Shown here piece after piece: positions 22,621-30,018 of a stretch of 30,018 bases of DNA (the first letter of the stretch is position 1; every line of letters starts with the position of its first letter). The DNA comes from RGIG5612 sp045627365 (GTDB lineage: Bacteria > Bacillota > Clostridia > Lachnospirales > Lachnospiraceae): the NCBI GenBank assembly GCA_045627365.1, contig JAZQNN010000029.1:1-30018 (forward strand). The letters are read 5' to 3'. Made by a program: the position numbers and the translations under genes. The notes under the pieces are model-generated. The model saw only the letters and a list, made by a program, of their open reading frames with translations, was not told the origin of the DNA and ran no database searches.

Positions 22621-22649
22621 TTGACAAACATTTGTTCGTATTGTATTAT
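22621..22649 (+). promoter_or_regulatory. yneA-like gene promoter
   Basis: A perfect TTGACA (22621-22626), 17-base spacer and TATTAT (22644-22649). SOS box 2 fills the -35/spacer region and box 3 covers the expected start site. The leader to the ATG is about 130 bases. Confidence 0.85.
22625..22638. promoter_or_regulatory. SOS box 2
   Basis: CAAACATTTGTTCG is the same 14-mer as box 1, starting 27 bases later. It overlaps the -35 and spacer of the rightward promoter. Confidence 0.9.
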
Positions 22650-22654
22650 ACTAG

Positions 22655-22668
22655 CGAACAGACGTTCG
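22655..22668. promoter_or_regulatory. SOS box 3
   Basis: CGAACAGACGTTCG matches both arms of the SOS consensus perfectly. It starts 30 bases after box 2, just downstream of the -10, where LexA would block the transcription start. Confidence 0.92.
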
Positions 22669-22784
22669 GGACAATATATCCGGTTACGCAGCTGTGAACT
22701 CAAGACCCTTTTATAGGACACATAGTGCTGTAGAATACCGACAGATACGAAATAGAGGATTTCACATATCAAGAGGGAATATCA

Positions 22785-23150
22785 ATGAATACAAGAAATA
22801 TCAATAACAGGACATTCGGATACAATCATTCAAGAAAGGCCAGAGCAGCCCGTAAGCTTGCCAGAATGGCCGCTTTAGCCGCTTTCGTAGTTGTAGCAGC
22901 GGTTATGTTAGTTCTTCTGGGCAAGGGCCTTATACGCACCAATGCCGAGGTTCAGGAAGGAACAGATAAGTTTTACAAGTCAGTTACGGTTAAAGCCGGA
23001 GATTCTCTCTGGACGATCGCAGATACTTACAAGCCGGCAGGCGCCAGCACAGTTTCCTATGTTAAGGAACTTAAGTCGATCAACAACCTCAGAAGCGACA
23101 ATATCCGCTCGGGTGCAGATCTGATCGTTTTTTACTATGTCAATGAATGA
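22785..23150 (+). CDS. yneA: YneA-like LysM protein, SOS-induced division inhibitor
   Basis: The protein (121 residues) matches YneA of Bacillus in architecture and position. A basic N-terminus (SRKARAARKLAR) precedes one transmembrane helix at about 29-47, and an outside LysM domain at about 66-117 (VTVKAGDSLWTIADTYKP..., then NNLRSDNIRSGADLIV) would bind peptidoglycan. YneA stops septum formation during DNA damage. Divergence from lexA with three shared SOS boxes is the strongest support. The C-terminus is short, so there is no added enzyme domain. An aagaggga site precedes the ATG. Sequence similarity to Bacillus YneA is low, as is usual, so the role rests on context. Confidence 0.88.
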   Translation: MNTRNINNRTFGYNHSRKARAARKLARMAALAAFVVVAAVMLVLLGKGLIRTNAEVQEGTDKFYKSVTVKAGDSLWTIADTYKPAGASTVSYVKELKSINNLRSDNIRSGADLIVFYYVNE

Positions 23151-23191
23151 TTAACAGATTCATTCTTTTTCTGCTCATTTCTCATTTCAAC

Positions 23192-23235
23192 CAGCGGGCA
23201 ACGGCAATTGCCCGCTGATTTCCTTTATTTACTTC
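23192..23235 (+). terminator. Terminator after the yneA-like gene
   Basis: CAGCGGGCAA (23192-23201), loop cggcaa, TTGCCCGCTG (23208-23217): a perfect 10-bp stem followed by ATTTCCTTTATTTAC. The rest of the gap to 23378 is AT-rich, and I see no gene or certain promoter in it. Confidence 0.88.
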
Positions 23236-23378
23236 TTTTTTCACGCGGTGTATCATTATGCTGATAAACAACGTATTGAATGCATTTTCACACACTTTTC
23301 ATATATTGATGTTATTTTTACGATTAAAATACTGTATTTGATTACGTTTATGTGTCTGATTCTGAAAGGAAGACTTGC

Positions 23379-24062
23379 ATGGATGGATTAAAGATACTCG
23401 TTGTTGACGACGAGGCAAGAATGAGAAAACTGGTCAAGGATTTCCTTGTTGCCAAGAATTATGTTGTTGTTGAGGCCGGAGATGGCGAAGAGGCTATTGA
23501 CATCCTTTACAAAGAGAAGATCGATCTTGTCATTCTGGATGTTATGATGCCGAAGATGGACGGCTGGGAGACATGCCGTGAGATCCGTAAGTTCTCACAG
23601 ATCCCGATCATTATGCTTACCGCCAAGGGCGATGAGACTGATGAATTGCTTGGATTCAATCTCGGAATTGATGACTATATTTCCAAACCGTTCAGCCCGA
23701 AGATCCTTGTAGCAAGGATCGATGCGCTGCTGAACAGAACACAGAAGCTTGACAGTACATCTATCCTTGAGGCAGGCAAGCTTATTGTTAATAAAGCATC
23801 CCACACGGTAACAGTTGACGGAGAGCCGGTCGAGATGAGTTTCAAGGAATTTGAACTCCTGTGCTATTTCATGTCCAATGAAGGAATCGCTCTGTCCAGA
23901 GAGAAGATTCTTAATCATGTATGGAATTATGACTACTTCGGTGATGCCCGTACGATCGACACGCATGTCAAGAAGATAAGAAGCAAACTTGGCGAGTGCG
24001 GCGATTATATCAAGACTATCTGGGGAATGGGTTACAAGTTTGAAGCGATCGATCAGGAATAA
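23379..24062 (+). CDS. OmpR/PhoB-family response regulator
   Basis: The protein (227 residues) is the DNA-binding half of a two-component system. The receiver (about 4-120) has the acidic pair in VVDDEARM, phospho-acceptor D54 (ILDVMMPKMDGWE), T-site MLTAKGDE and K103 (YISKPFSP). The winged helix (about 130-225) shows VEMSFKEFELLCYFMSN, the recognition region RTIDTHVKKIRSKLG, and ends WGMGYKFEA. The ATG at 23379 follows aaagga by 8-9 bases and starts the conserved first strand. The kinase gene overlaps its 3' end. The regulated genes are not evident. Confidence 0.96.
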   Translation: MDGLKILVVDDEARMRKLVKDFLVAKNYVVVEAGDGEEAIDILYKEKIDLVILDVMMPKMDGWETCREIRKFSQIPIIMLTAKGDETDELLGFNLGIDDYISKPFSPKILVARIDALLNRTQKLDSTSILEAGKLIVNKASHTVTVDGEPVEMSFKEFELLCYFMSNEGIALSREKILNHVWNYDYFGDARTIDTHVKKIRSKLGECGDYIKTIWGMGYKFEAIDQE

Positions 24063-25632
24063 AACAATTATCGTTATTTCAGCAACAGTCCTTTTGGCGT
24101 TGGTCGTAGGACTGTTTCTTTGCCTTGTTTTCTCAACCAGATTCTATGTAGGCTCCAAGCAGAAGCAGATGAGGGAAGTATATGCCAAGGTCGCTGCGAA
24201 GTACGATACCCGTCCGAAAAACGGGAAACCGAATTACAACCCGGCAGTTGATGATTACAGGTCGCTGATCGTTTTCTGCGAAGAAAATACCATATCTTTG
24301 CTTATCATGAATCCGTCAGGAATGTCGGAATTTTCATACGGCAATGTAAGAACATTATCTGCAAGACTAGATGAGCTGATCTTTTCACGGGATAAGACCG
24401 CGACCATTATCGAACGCAAGGACGGTTATACACTGCAGACGGCAATGGATGAGATGAATGAGGCCACATATATCGAAATGTGGGGATTCCTGAAGAACGG
24501 AAGTTCGTTCATCGCACGTTCATCGTACGCGGGTCTCAAGAACAGTATCAAGGTTTCATGGGGATACTTCTCGATCATATGTATAGTCGTTTTCATCTTT
24601 GCCGCTATCGGTATCTTTATCGTAGCCAGCCGATTCACGGAGCCTTTAAGGCGTCTGGCACTTATCACGAAGAGGGCAAATGAAGGCGAATACGAATTCG
24701 ATTTCGAAAGCAGATTCAACAAATACGATGAGATCGGCCTTTTGGGCGAAAATGTACAGGAACTGTCGCTTAAACTGGAGAACACGATTTCAGAACTGAA
24801 ATCCTCCAACCTTAATCTTCAGAATGAACTGAAGGCCAAGACAGAACTTGAAGAAGCCCGGAAGAAATACATGTCAGACGTTTCACATGAGCTCAAGACC
24901 CCGATCGCTCTGATCTCAGGCTATGCAGAGGGTCTTAAGGAAGGTATTTCCAACGACCCCGAGGATCAGAATTATTACCTTGATGTAATAATAGATGAAG
25001 CTGACAAGATGAATCAGCTTGTCAAGAAGCTTGCGACACTTAATAAGCTCGAGCAGGGCAACAGCGAGGTTACGCTTGAGAGATTTGACGTCATTGACGT
25101 TATCAAGGGCTTCCTTGGTACTATGTCTATCGTCATTGACGAAAAACAGGCTCATGTAAGCTTTGACAGTTCCAAGGTCATTTATGTATGGTCGGATGAG
25201 TTTCTTTTCGAAGAAGTGCTTGTAAACTATTTTAACAACGCGCTGAATCATATGGATGAGAACCGGCAGATAAAGATCTCTGCGGACAGACTGGGAGACG
25301 GAAATGTCAGGATCAGCGTGTTTAACTCCGGCGAACATATCGCTGAGGAAGAAATGGGCAAGATCTGGGGTAAGTTCTACAAGATCGACAAAGCAAGGAC
25401 CAGAGAGTACGGCGGCAGCGGTCTTGGCCTTTCTATCGTAAAAGCGATCGCAGAGCAGCTTAACCGCGAATGCGGCGTTCAAAATGTTGAGGGCGGAGTA
25501 GTTTTCTGGATCAATCTGGAGGAGGCGGCCCATTCAACGACAAATATGGAAAGCCTGACCGAGACTCAGAAGCTGAGTCTGCGCAAATTGAAAGTACTGC
25601 AGGGGAGAACACATGCCACCGATCACGAATGA
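24040..25632 (+). CDS. Sensor histidine kinase
   Basis: The protein (about 530 residues) is the membrane partner of the upstream regulator. TM1 lies at about 9-31, an extracytoplasmic sensor of about 145 residues follows, TM2 is near 182-205, and then come HAMP (FTEPLRRLALITKRANEGEY), HisKA with H283 (DVSHELKTP), and the ATPase domain with N-box NYFNNALNHM, G1 region SVFNSGEHI, F-box KFYKID and G2 GGSGLGLSIV. The start is uncertain: no ATG or GTG exists before TM1 in frame. TTG 24040 overlaps the regulator by 23 bases; another TTG at 23989 would add 17 residues. TTG plus overlap suggests coupled, low-level synthesis. The sensor region has no recognisable domain. Confidence 0.93.
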   Translation: MKRSIRNKTIIVISATVLLALVVGLFLCLVFSTRFYVGSKQKQMREVYAKVAAKYDTRPKNGKPNYNPAVDDYRSLIVFCEENTISLLIMNPSGMSEFSYGNVRTLSARLDELIFSRDKTATIIERKDGYTLQTAMDEMNEATYIEMWGFLKNGSSFIARSSYAGLKNSIKVSWGYFSIICIVVFIFAAIGIFIVASRFTEPLRRLALITKRANEGEYEFDFESRFNKYDEIGLLGENVQELSLKLENTISELKSSNLNLQNELKAKTELEEARKKYMSDVSHELKTPIALISGYAEGLKEGISNDPEDQNYYLDVIIDEADKMNQLVKKLATLNKLEQGNSEVTLERFDVIDVIKGFLGTMSIVIDEKQAHVSFDSSKVIYVWSDEFLFEEVLVNYFNNALNHMDENRQIKISADRLGDGNVRISVFNSGEHIAEEEMGKIWGKFYKIDKARTREYGGSGLGLSIVKAIAEQLNRECGVQNVEGGVVFWINLEEAAHSTTNMESLTETQKLSLRKLKVLQGRTHATDHE

Positions 25633-26281
25633 CTGGCTTCCGGCACTCAGACCGGAGTTTTCAAAAGAATACTATAAGAAGCTTTATCTTGCGGTCAATA
25701 ATGCATACAAGACTGAACGCGTATTCCCACCGGCAGATGATATTTTCAATGCTTTTCACTTTACGCCGCTGGCCGATGTTAAGGTCGTGATACTTGGACA
25801 GGATCCGTATCATGAAGAGGGACAGGCTCACGGGCTGTGCTTCTCGGTGAAAAAGGGCGTGGACATCCCGCCATCACTGCAGAATATCTATAAAGAGCTG
25901 AACGCTGACCTGGGATGTACGATCCCAAACCACGGATATCTGGAGAAGTGGGCTCACCAGGGCGTGCTTATGCTCAACACGGTGTTGACAGTACGTGCGC
26001 ATGCTGCTAATTCGCATAAAGGGATCGGCTGGGAAGAGTTCACCGACGCGGCTATCCGTATTCTGAACGAGATCGACAGACCGATAGTATATCTTCTCTG
26101 GGGCAGACCTGCCAGGATGAAGAAGTCGATGCTTAACAACCCGAAGCATCTGATCCTTGAGGCTGCACATCCGTCACCGCTGTCGGCATATAACGGATTC
26201 TTCGGATGCAGACACTTTTCAAAATGCAATGATTTTCTTACAGCCAATGGGCTTGAGACCATCGATTGGCAGATAGAGTAA
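25613..26281 (+). CDS. ung: Uracil-DNA glycosylase, family 1
   Basis: The enzyme removes uracil from DNA to start base-excision repair. The 222 residues carry the water-activating motif GQDPYH at 62-67 with D64, the uracil-binding FS segment in GLCFSVKKG, LLWG near 162-165, and the DNA-intercalation loop HPSPLSAYNGFFG. The ATG overlaps the histidine kinase end by 20 bases, so a repair gene is tied to a two-component operon. No SOS box precedes it. Confidence 0.97.
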   Translation: MPPITNDWLPALRPEFSKEYYKKLYLAVNNAYKTERVFPPADDIFNAFHFTPLADVKVVILGQDPYHEEGQAHGLCFSVKKGVDIPPSLQNIYKELNADLGCTIPNHGYLEKWAHQGVLMLNTVLTVRAHAANSHKGIGWEEFTDAAIRILNEIDRPIVYLLWGRPARMKKSMLNNPKHLILEAAHPSPLSAYNGFFGCRHFSKCNDFLTANGLETIDWQIE

Positions 26282-26283
26282 AA

Positions 26284-26318
26284 AAAGCCTGACCTAAGTC
26301 AGGCTTTAATTTATTTCA
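26284..26318. terminator. Bidirectional terminator between ung and the activase gene
   Basis: AAAGCCTGAC (26284-26293), loop ctaa, GTCAGGCTTT (26298-26307): a perfect 10-bp stem with T-rich tails on both strands. It serves the two convergent genes. Confidence 0.92.
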
Positions 26319-29300
26319 GATTTTCTTTCGCGGTCGAGAGCATCAGCTTCAGACGGTTAAGCTGATTGACTTCACTGGCGCTCGGGTCGTAGTCAATAGC
26401 GACGATGTTGGCCTCTTTGTTGGCATATCTTAATGGCTTGATCACGCCTTTTCCGACAACATGGTTCGGCAGACACCCAAATGGCTGAACGCAGACTATA
26501 TTCGGAACACCGGATTCGATAAGCTCGAGCATTTCGCCTGTAAGGAACCAGCCTTCACCACACTGGTTGCCGAGAGAGACGAAGTCTTTGGCCATATTCG
26601 CGAGGTGCGAAATATGCGTGCTCGGCGTAAAGTGTTTGCTTTCCTTGAGCAGTTTATTTGCCGGCTTTCTCAAATACTCCATGAACCGGATCGCTGCATC
26701 GGCAATCAACTTACCGGACTTCTTAGCCGAGTAGTTATCAACCTTGAAATACATATTCTGGAAGCAATAAAGCAGGAATCCCATAAGGTCAGGAACAATT
26801 GCTTCTGCGCCTTCCTTCTCAAGCGTACCCACGATATCGTTATTGGCAACCGGCATGAACTTGACAAGTATCTCGCCGACCACACCGACGCGTGGTTTAA
26901 CGCAATCTTTGCGAGGAAGATTGTCAAAATCAGATATGATTCCTTTAAGCAGTCCGGTGGTTACCGAGCGTCCGAAAGACTTCTTGCGGATGGCTTCCTT
27001 GCATTTGGCATTCCACTTTTCAAAAAGAGCGTCAGCAGAGCCGGCCTCAGCCTCATAAGGCCTTGTTCCGTACAAAACTTTCATAAACACGTCGCCTAAT
27101 ACCAGGGCATAAAGACCTTTCTTGATAAGAGGCAGTGTGATCTTAAAGCCCGGATTAGTCTCCAAACCTACGCTCAGTGAGATAACAGGGATATTCTCAT
27201 ATCCGGCCTTGGCCAAAGCACGCCGGATGAAGCCGATATAGTTGGATGCACGGCAGCCTCCGCCTGTCTGGGTTATCAAAAGAGCGGTATGTTCAAGGTC
27301 GTATTTGCCGCTGTCAAGCGCGTCAAGCATCTGACCGACAACGATCATGGACGGATAACATGCGTCATTATTGACATACTTAAGTCCCGCATCTATCGAA
27401 TGTTTGTTATCGTTGTCAAGAATGACAAAGTTGTACCCCTCACAGTTGAAAGCCTCCTTGATCAGGTCAAAGTGAATAGGGGACATCTGCGGAGCCAGTA
27501 TCGTGTACTTCGGCTTCATTTCTTTTGTGAATTCAGTACGTTTATAGGCGGATGAAATCAGTGTACGCGTTGTCGGCTTTTCCGCTTCGCGAAGAGCTGC
27601 AAGGAGCGATCTGATCCTTATTCTGACAGCGCCGAGATTATTGATCTCATCGATTTTAAGGACTGTGTAGATCTTACCTGAGTTGCTCAGTATATCGTTG
27701 ACGCAGTCACAAGTGACAGCATCAAGACCGCAGCCGAAAGAATTGAGCTGAACAAGATTCAGATCATCGCGCGTCTTGGCAAATGCAGCAGCCTTATAAA
27801 GCCTTGAATGATACATCCACTGGTCAAGAACTATCAAAGGACGCTCAACTGTGCCGAGATTGGAAACGCTGTCTTCAGTCAGAACGGCAACACCGTATGA
27901 CGTGATAAGCTCAGGAATTCCGTGGTTGATCTCAGGATCCAGATGATACGGACGGCCCGCAAGCACGATTCCCTGACGGTGATTATCTTCCATCCACTTG
28001 AGAACTTCGGCGCCTTTGTCTTCAATATCTTTCTTGGACTGTAAAAGCTCTGCCCAGCCTTTTTGGGCGGCTGAAAGGACTTCGCTGCGGCTATATCCGT
28101 AGCTTTCGGTTGCGAATTCCCTTACGAGTCCTTCGGAGAATATATGGTAATCAGTCATCGCGAAGAACGGATGAATGAAATTAACTCTTTTAGATTTGAG
28201 ATCCTCAAGATTATTCTTGATGTTTTCCGGGTAACTCATAACAACAGGGCAGTTGTAATGGTTATTTGCATCCGGCGTTTCGGTCCGCTCAAAGGATATG
28301 CAAGGGTAGAAGATGTCCTTGATCCCCTGATCGACAAGCCACTGAACGTGCCCGTGCGAGAGCTTGGCAGGATAGCACTCAGACTCGGAAGGAATCGACT
28401 CGATCCCGAGTTCATACATTTTGCGGCTTGAATCCGGTGAAAGTACGATGCTGATCCCCAGTTCCTTAAAGAAAGTCGCCCAGAACGGGAAGTTTTCGTA
28501 CATATTGAGGACTCTCGGAATGCCTAAGACCATCCGGGCTGACTGCGGGTCTAAAGGTTCGTATCCAAAAAGCCTTTCATATTTGTATTTAAAGAGGTTC
28601 GGCGCGGTGTCTGAACGTTTTTCTTTGCCGAGACCTTTCTCACAGCGATTGCCGGAGATGAAATGTCTGTTGCCGGTAAATGTGTTGATCGTGAGAAGAC
28701 AGTGATTGTTGCAGCCCTGACATCTTGTAAGACTCGTCTTATACTCGAGGTTAAGAATATCGTCGAAGCTGAGCGCAGACGAGGCCTGTCCGTTGTAACG
28801 TTCGCGGGCGATAAGTGCAGCACCGAAAGCACCCATGATACCGGCGATATCCGGACGGATGACTTCAATTCCCGTGATCTTCTCAAGTGCCCTTAAAATT
28901 GAATCATTATAGAAAGTACCGCCCTGGACAACGATATGGCGGCCCAGATTCTTGGCATATGCGATCTTGATGACCTTAAACAGGGCGTTCTTGATAACTG
29001 AATATGAAAGCCCGGCGGAAATTTCGTTGATCGATGCGCCTTCTTTCTGCGCCTGCTTGACGTTGGAATTCATGAATACCGTGCATCTGGTTCCAAGATC
29101 CGTCGGACGCGGCGCGAAAAGGGCAGCATGTGCAAATTCTTCAACACTCATATTCATAGAAGTTGCGAAATTTTCTATAAATGAGCCGCAGCCCGATGAG
29201 CATGCCTCATTGAGCAAAACACTGTCGATCGCGCCATTCTTGATCCTTATGTATTTCATGTCCTGACCGCCTATGTCAAGAACACAATCCACCTCAGGGT

Positions 29301-30018
29301 CAAAGAATTTGGCTGCCGTATAATGGGCAACTGTCTCGACCTCTCCCTCATCAAGGAGCAGGGCTGATTTAAGCAATGCCTCGCCGTAGCCTGTAGAGCA
29401 GGAATAAACTATATGCGCATCTTCAGGAAATACTTCCTTAAGTTCACGAAATGCCCGTTGGGTCGTAGCCAGAAGGCTGCCGTTATTATTAGAGTAGAAA
29501 GACCACAGAAGTGTTCCGTCTTCGCCTGCAAGAGCAAGCTTTGTAGTTGTTGAACCGGCATCGATACCGAGGAAGCAATTTCCCTTATATGTGCTGATAT
29601 CGGCCTTGGAGACGGTCGCATGTGAATGCCTTTCCTTGAACAGGTCATATTCTTCTTCCGTGGCAAATAAAGGGTCAAGACGCGAAATCTCGTTGGCCAT
29701 CGTAATGCCGCCGGAAAGCTTATCGTACAATTCCGAAATATTGATCGAGTATGAAAAATCGCAGTTCATCGCAGAACCGATAGCTGCGAAAAGGTGAGAA
29801 TTCTCAGGGTGGATGATTGCGTCGCCTTCAAGCTTTAAAGTGCGTATGAAAGCTGCTCTTAGCTCTGAAAGAAAGTGCAAAGGACCGCCTAAGAAGGCAA
29901 CATTGCCGCGGATCGGTTTGCCGCAGGCAAGACCCGAGATAGTCTGGTTGACAACGGCCTGAAAGATAGAGGCAGAAAGATCCTCACGTGTAGCGCCTTC
30001 GTTGATGAGCGGCTGAAT
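26311..30018 (-). CDS. 2-hydroxyacyl-CoA dehydratase activase / DUF2229 / HgdB-like fusion (N-terminus outside window)
   Basis: A very long protein; 1235 residues are in the window and the frame stays open to the edge (30018), so the apparent start at 29880 (TTG) is internal. Before GNCFLGIDAGSTTTK (about 29580-29540) the sequence reads like the end of a first activase domain (FLGGPLHFLSELR), so two copies of the BcrAD/BadFG ATPase are expected. The second has the iron-sulfur-region EACSSGCGSF (near 29200) and VVQGGTFYND. A CxxCxxxC cluster (CQGCNNHC, near 28720) follows, then DUF2229 (LGIPRVLNMYENFPFW...ESECYPAKL), and a C-terminal HgdB-like region ending CVQPFGCLPNHVVGKG. Related proteins are common in Clostridia. 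They resemble the ATP-driven electron activator and its dehydratase partner joined in one chain. The substrate is unknown. Confidence 0.93.
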   Translation of the reverse strand: MQPLINEGATREDLSASIFQAVVNQTISGLACGKPIRGNVAFLGGPLHFLSELRAAFIRTLKLEGDAIIHPENSHLFAAIGSAMNCDFSYSINISELYDKLSGGITMANEISRLDPLFATEEEYDLFKERHSHATVSKADISTYKGNCFLGIDAGSTTTKLALAGEDGTLLWSFYSNNNGSLLATTQRAFRELKEVFPEDAHIVYSCSTGYGEALLKSALLLDEGEVETVAHYTAAKFFDPEVDCVLDIGGQDMKYIRIKNGAIDSVLLNEACSSGCGSFIENFATSMNMSVEEFAHAALFAPRPTDLGTRCTVFMNSNVKQAQKEGASINEISAGLSYSVIKNALFKVIKIAYAKNLGRHIVVQGGTFYNDSILRALEKITGIEVIRPDIAGIMGAFGAALIARERYNGQASSALSFDDILNLEYKTSLTRCQGCNNHCLLTINTFTGNRHFISGNRCEKGLGKEKRSDTAPNLFKYKYERLFGYEPLDPQSARMVLGIPRVLNMYENFPFWATFFKELGISIVLSPDSSRKMYELGIESIPSESECYPAKLSHGHVQWLVDQGIKDIFYPCISFERTETPDANNHYNCPVVMSYPENIKNNLEDLKSKRVNFIHPFFAMTDYHIFSEGLVREFATESYGYSRSEVLSAAQKGWAELLQSKKDIEDKGAEVLKWMEDNHRQGIVLAGRPYHLDPEINHGIPELITSYGVAVLTEDSVSNLGTVERPLIVLDQWMYHSRLYKAAAFAKTRDDLNLVQLNSFGCGLDAVTCDCVNDILSNSGKIYTVLKIDEINNLGAVRIRIRSLLAALREAEKPTTRTLISSAYKRTEFTKEMKPKYTILAPQMSPIHFDLIKEAFNCEGYNFVILDNDNKHSIDAGLKYVNNDACYPSMIVVGQMLDALDSGKYDLEHTALLITQTGGGCRASNYIGFIRRALAKAGYENIPVISLSVGLETNPGFKITLPLIKKGLYALVLGDVFMKVLYGTRPYEAEAGSADALFEKWNAKCKEAIRKKSFGRSVTTGLLKGIISDFDNLPRKDCVKPRVGVVGEILVKFMPVANNDIVGTLEKEGAEAIVPDLMGFLLYCFQNMYFKVDNYSAKKSGKLIADAAIRFMEYLRKPANKLLKESKHFTPSTHISHLANMAKDFVSLGNQCGEGWFLTGEMLELIESGVPNIVCVQPFGCLPNHVVGKGVIKPLRYANKEANIVAIDYDPSASEVNQLNRLKLMLSTAKENLK

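Noticed and set aside
22640..22784. The ~130-base leader of the yneA-like gene considered as a riboswitch
   Set aside because: No strong paired stems or known motif were seen by eye. The SOS boxes account for the regulation.
26461..27099. A 212-codon plus-strand frame inside the activase gene
   Set aside because: No recognisable domain and no ribosome-binding site, and it is opposite a strongly supported coding region.
1..30018. tRNA, rRNA, insertion-sequence ends and attachment sites
   Set aside because: No cloverleaf, rRNA-like stretch, transposase or flanking direct repeats were found in the gaps, which are nearly all short.

Overview
The window looks like chromosomal DNA of a Gram-positive anaerobe of the class Clostridia. 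The evidence is the Firmicutes-type gene set and order: rplU-prp-rpmA-obg-yhbY-nadD-yqeK-rsfS, RecU rather than RuvC, a lexA/yneA-type SOS pair with CGAAC-N4-GTTCG boxes, an L27 with a Prp-cleaved N-terminal extension, and a 2-hydroxyacyl-CoA dehydratase-activase-type giant protein. The family within Clostridia cannot be fixed from this sequence alone. No rRNA, tRNA, insertion sequence, prophage or CRISPR array is visible. Most of the window is dense, co-directional housekeeping DNA.

Layout. (1) 1-3060: the 3' part of a peptide ABC-transporter operon (OppD tail, OppF), a small membrane protein, then a PhlG-like C-C hydrolase under its own probable promoter. (2) 3060-3760: terminators plus the wreck of a minus-strand MFS transporter, facing the dtd promoter. 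(3) 3760-7940: dtd, then a cyclic-di-GMP block. The block holds a membrane HD-GYP phosphodiesterase with a C-terminal receiver, a tiny in-frame REC-to-EAL deletion remnant, a membrane GGDEF cyclase, and a zinc-ribbon membrane protein. (4) 7980-17335: a long rightward run of DNA/RNA metabolism genes: polA, coaE, an RluA-type pseudouridine synthase, recU, a B12-binding radical SAM protein with its TIGR03936 partner, a short RNase E/G, and an odd sigma-region-2-like protein with an acidic linker and membrane anchor. (5) 17370-21770: a ribosome-assembly operon from a strong promoter and L21-type leader: rplU, prp, rpmA, obg, yhbY, nadD, yqeK, rsfS. (6) 21830-23220: leftward lexA and rightward yneA-like LysM gene, separated by a control region with three SOS boxes. 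(7) 23379-26281: OmpR-type response regulator, sensor kinase and uracil-DNA glycosylase with overlapping frames. (8) 26311-30018: a very long leftward acyl-CoA dehydratase activase/DUF2229/HgdB-like fusion that runs off the right edge.

How the genes work together. The rplU operon couples ribosomal proteins to their processing protease and assembly GTPase. lexA/yneA forms a damage checkpoint: LexA represses itself and a division inhibitor. The HD-GYP and GGDEF genes plausibly set local cyclic-di-GMP. The most unusual items are the HD-GYP-REC architecture with an adjacent REC/EAL deletion remnant, a NadD carrying a calcium-loop-like insertion, the membrane-anchored sigma-like protein, and the degraded MFS gene. 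I did not find a clearly new multi-gene defence or biosynthetic system.
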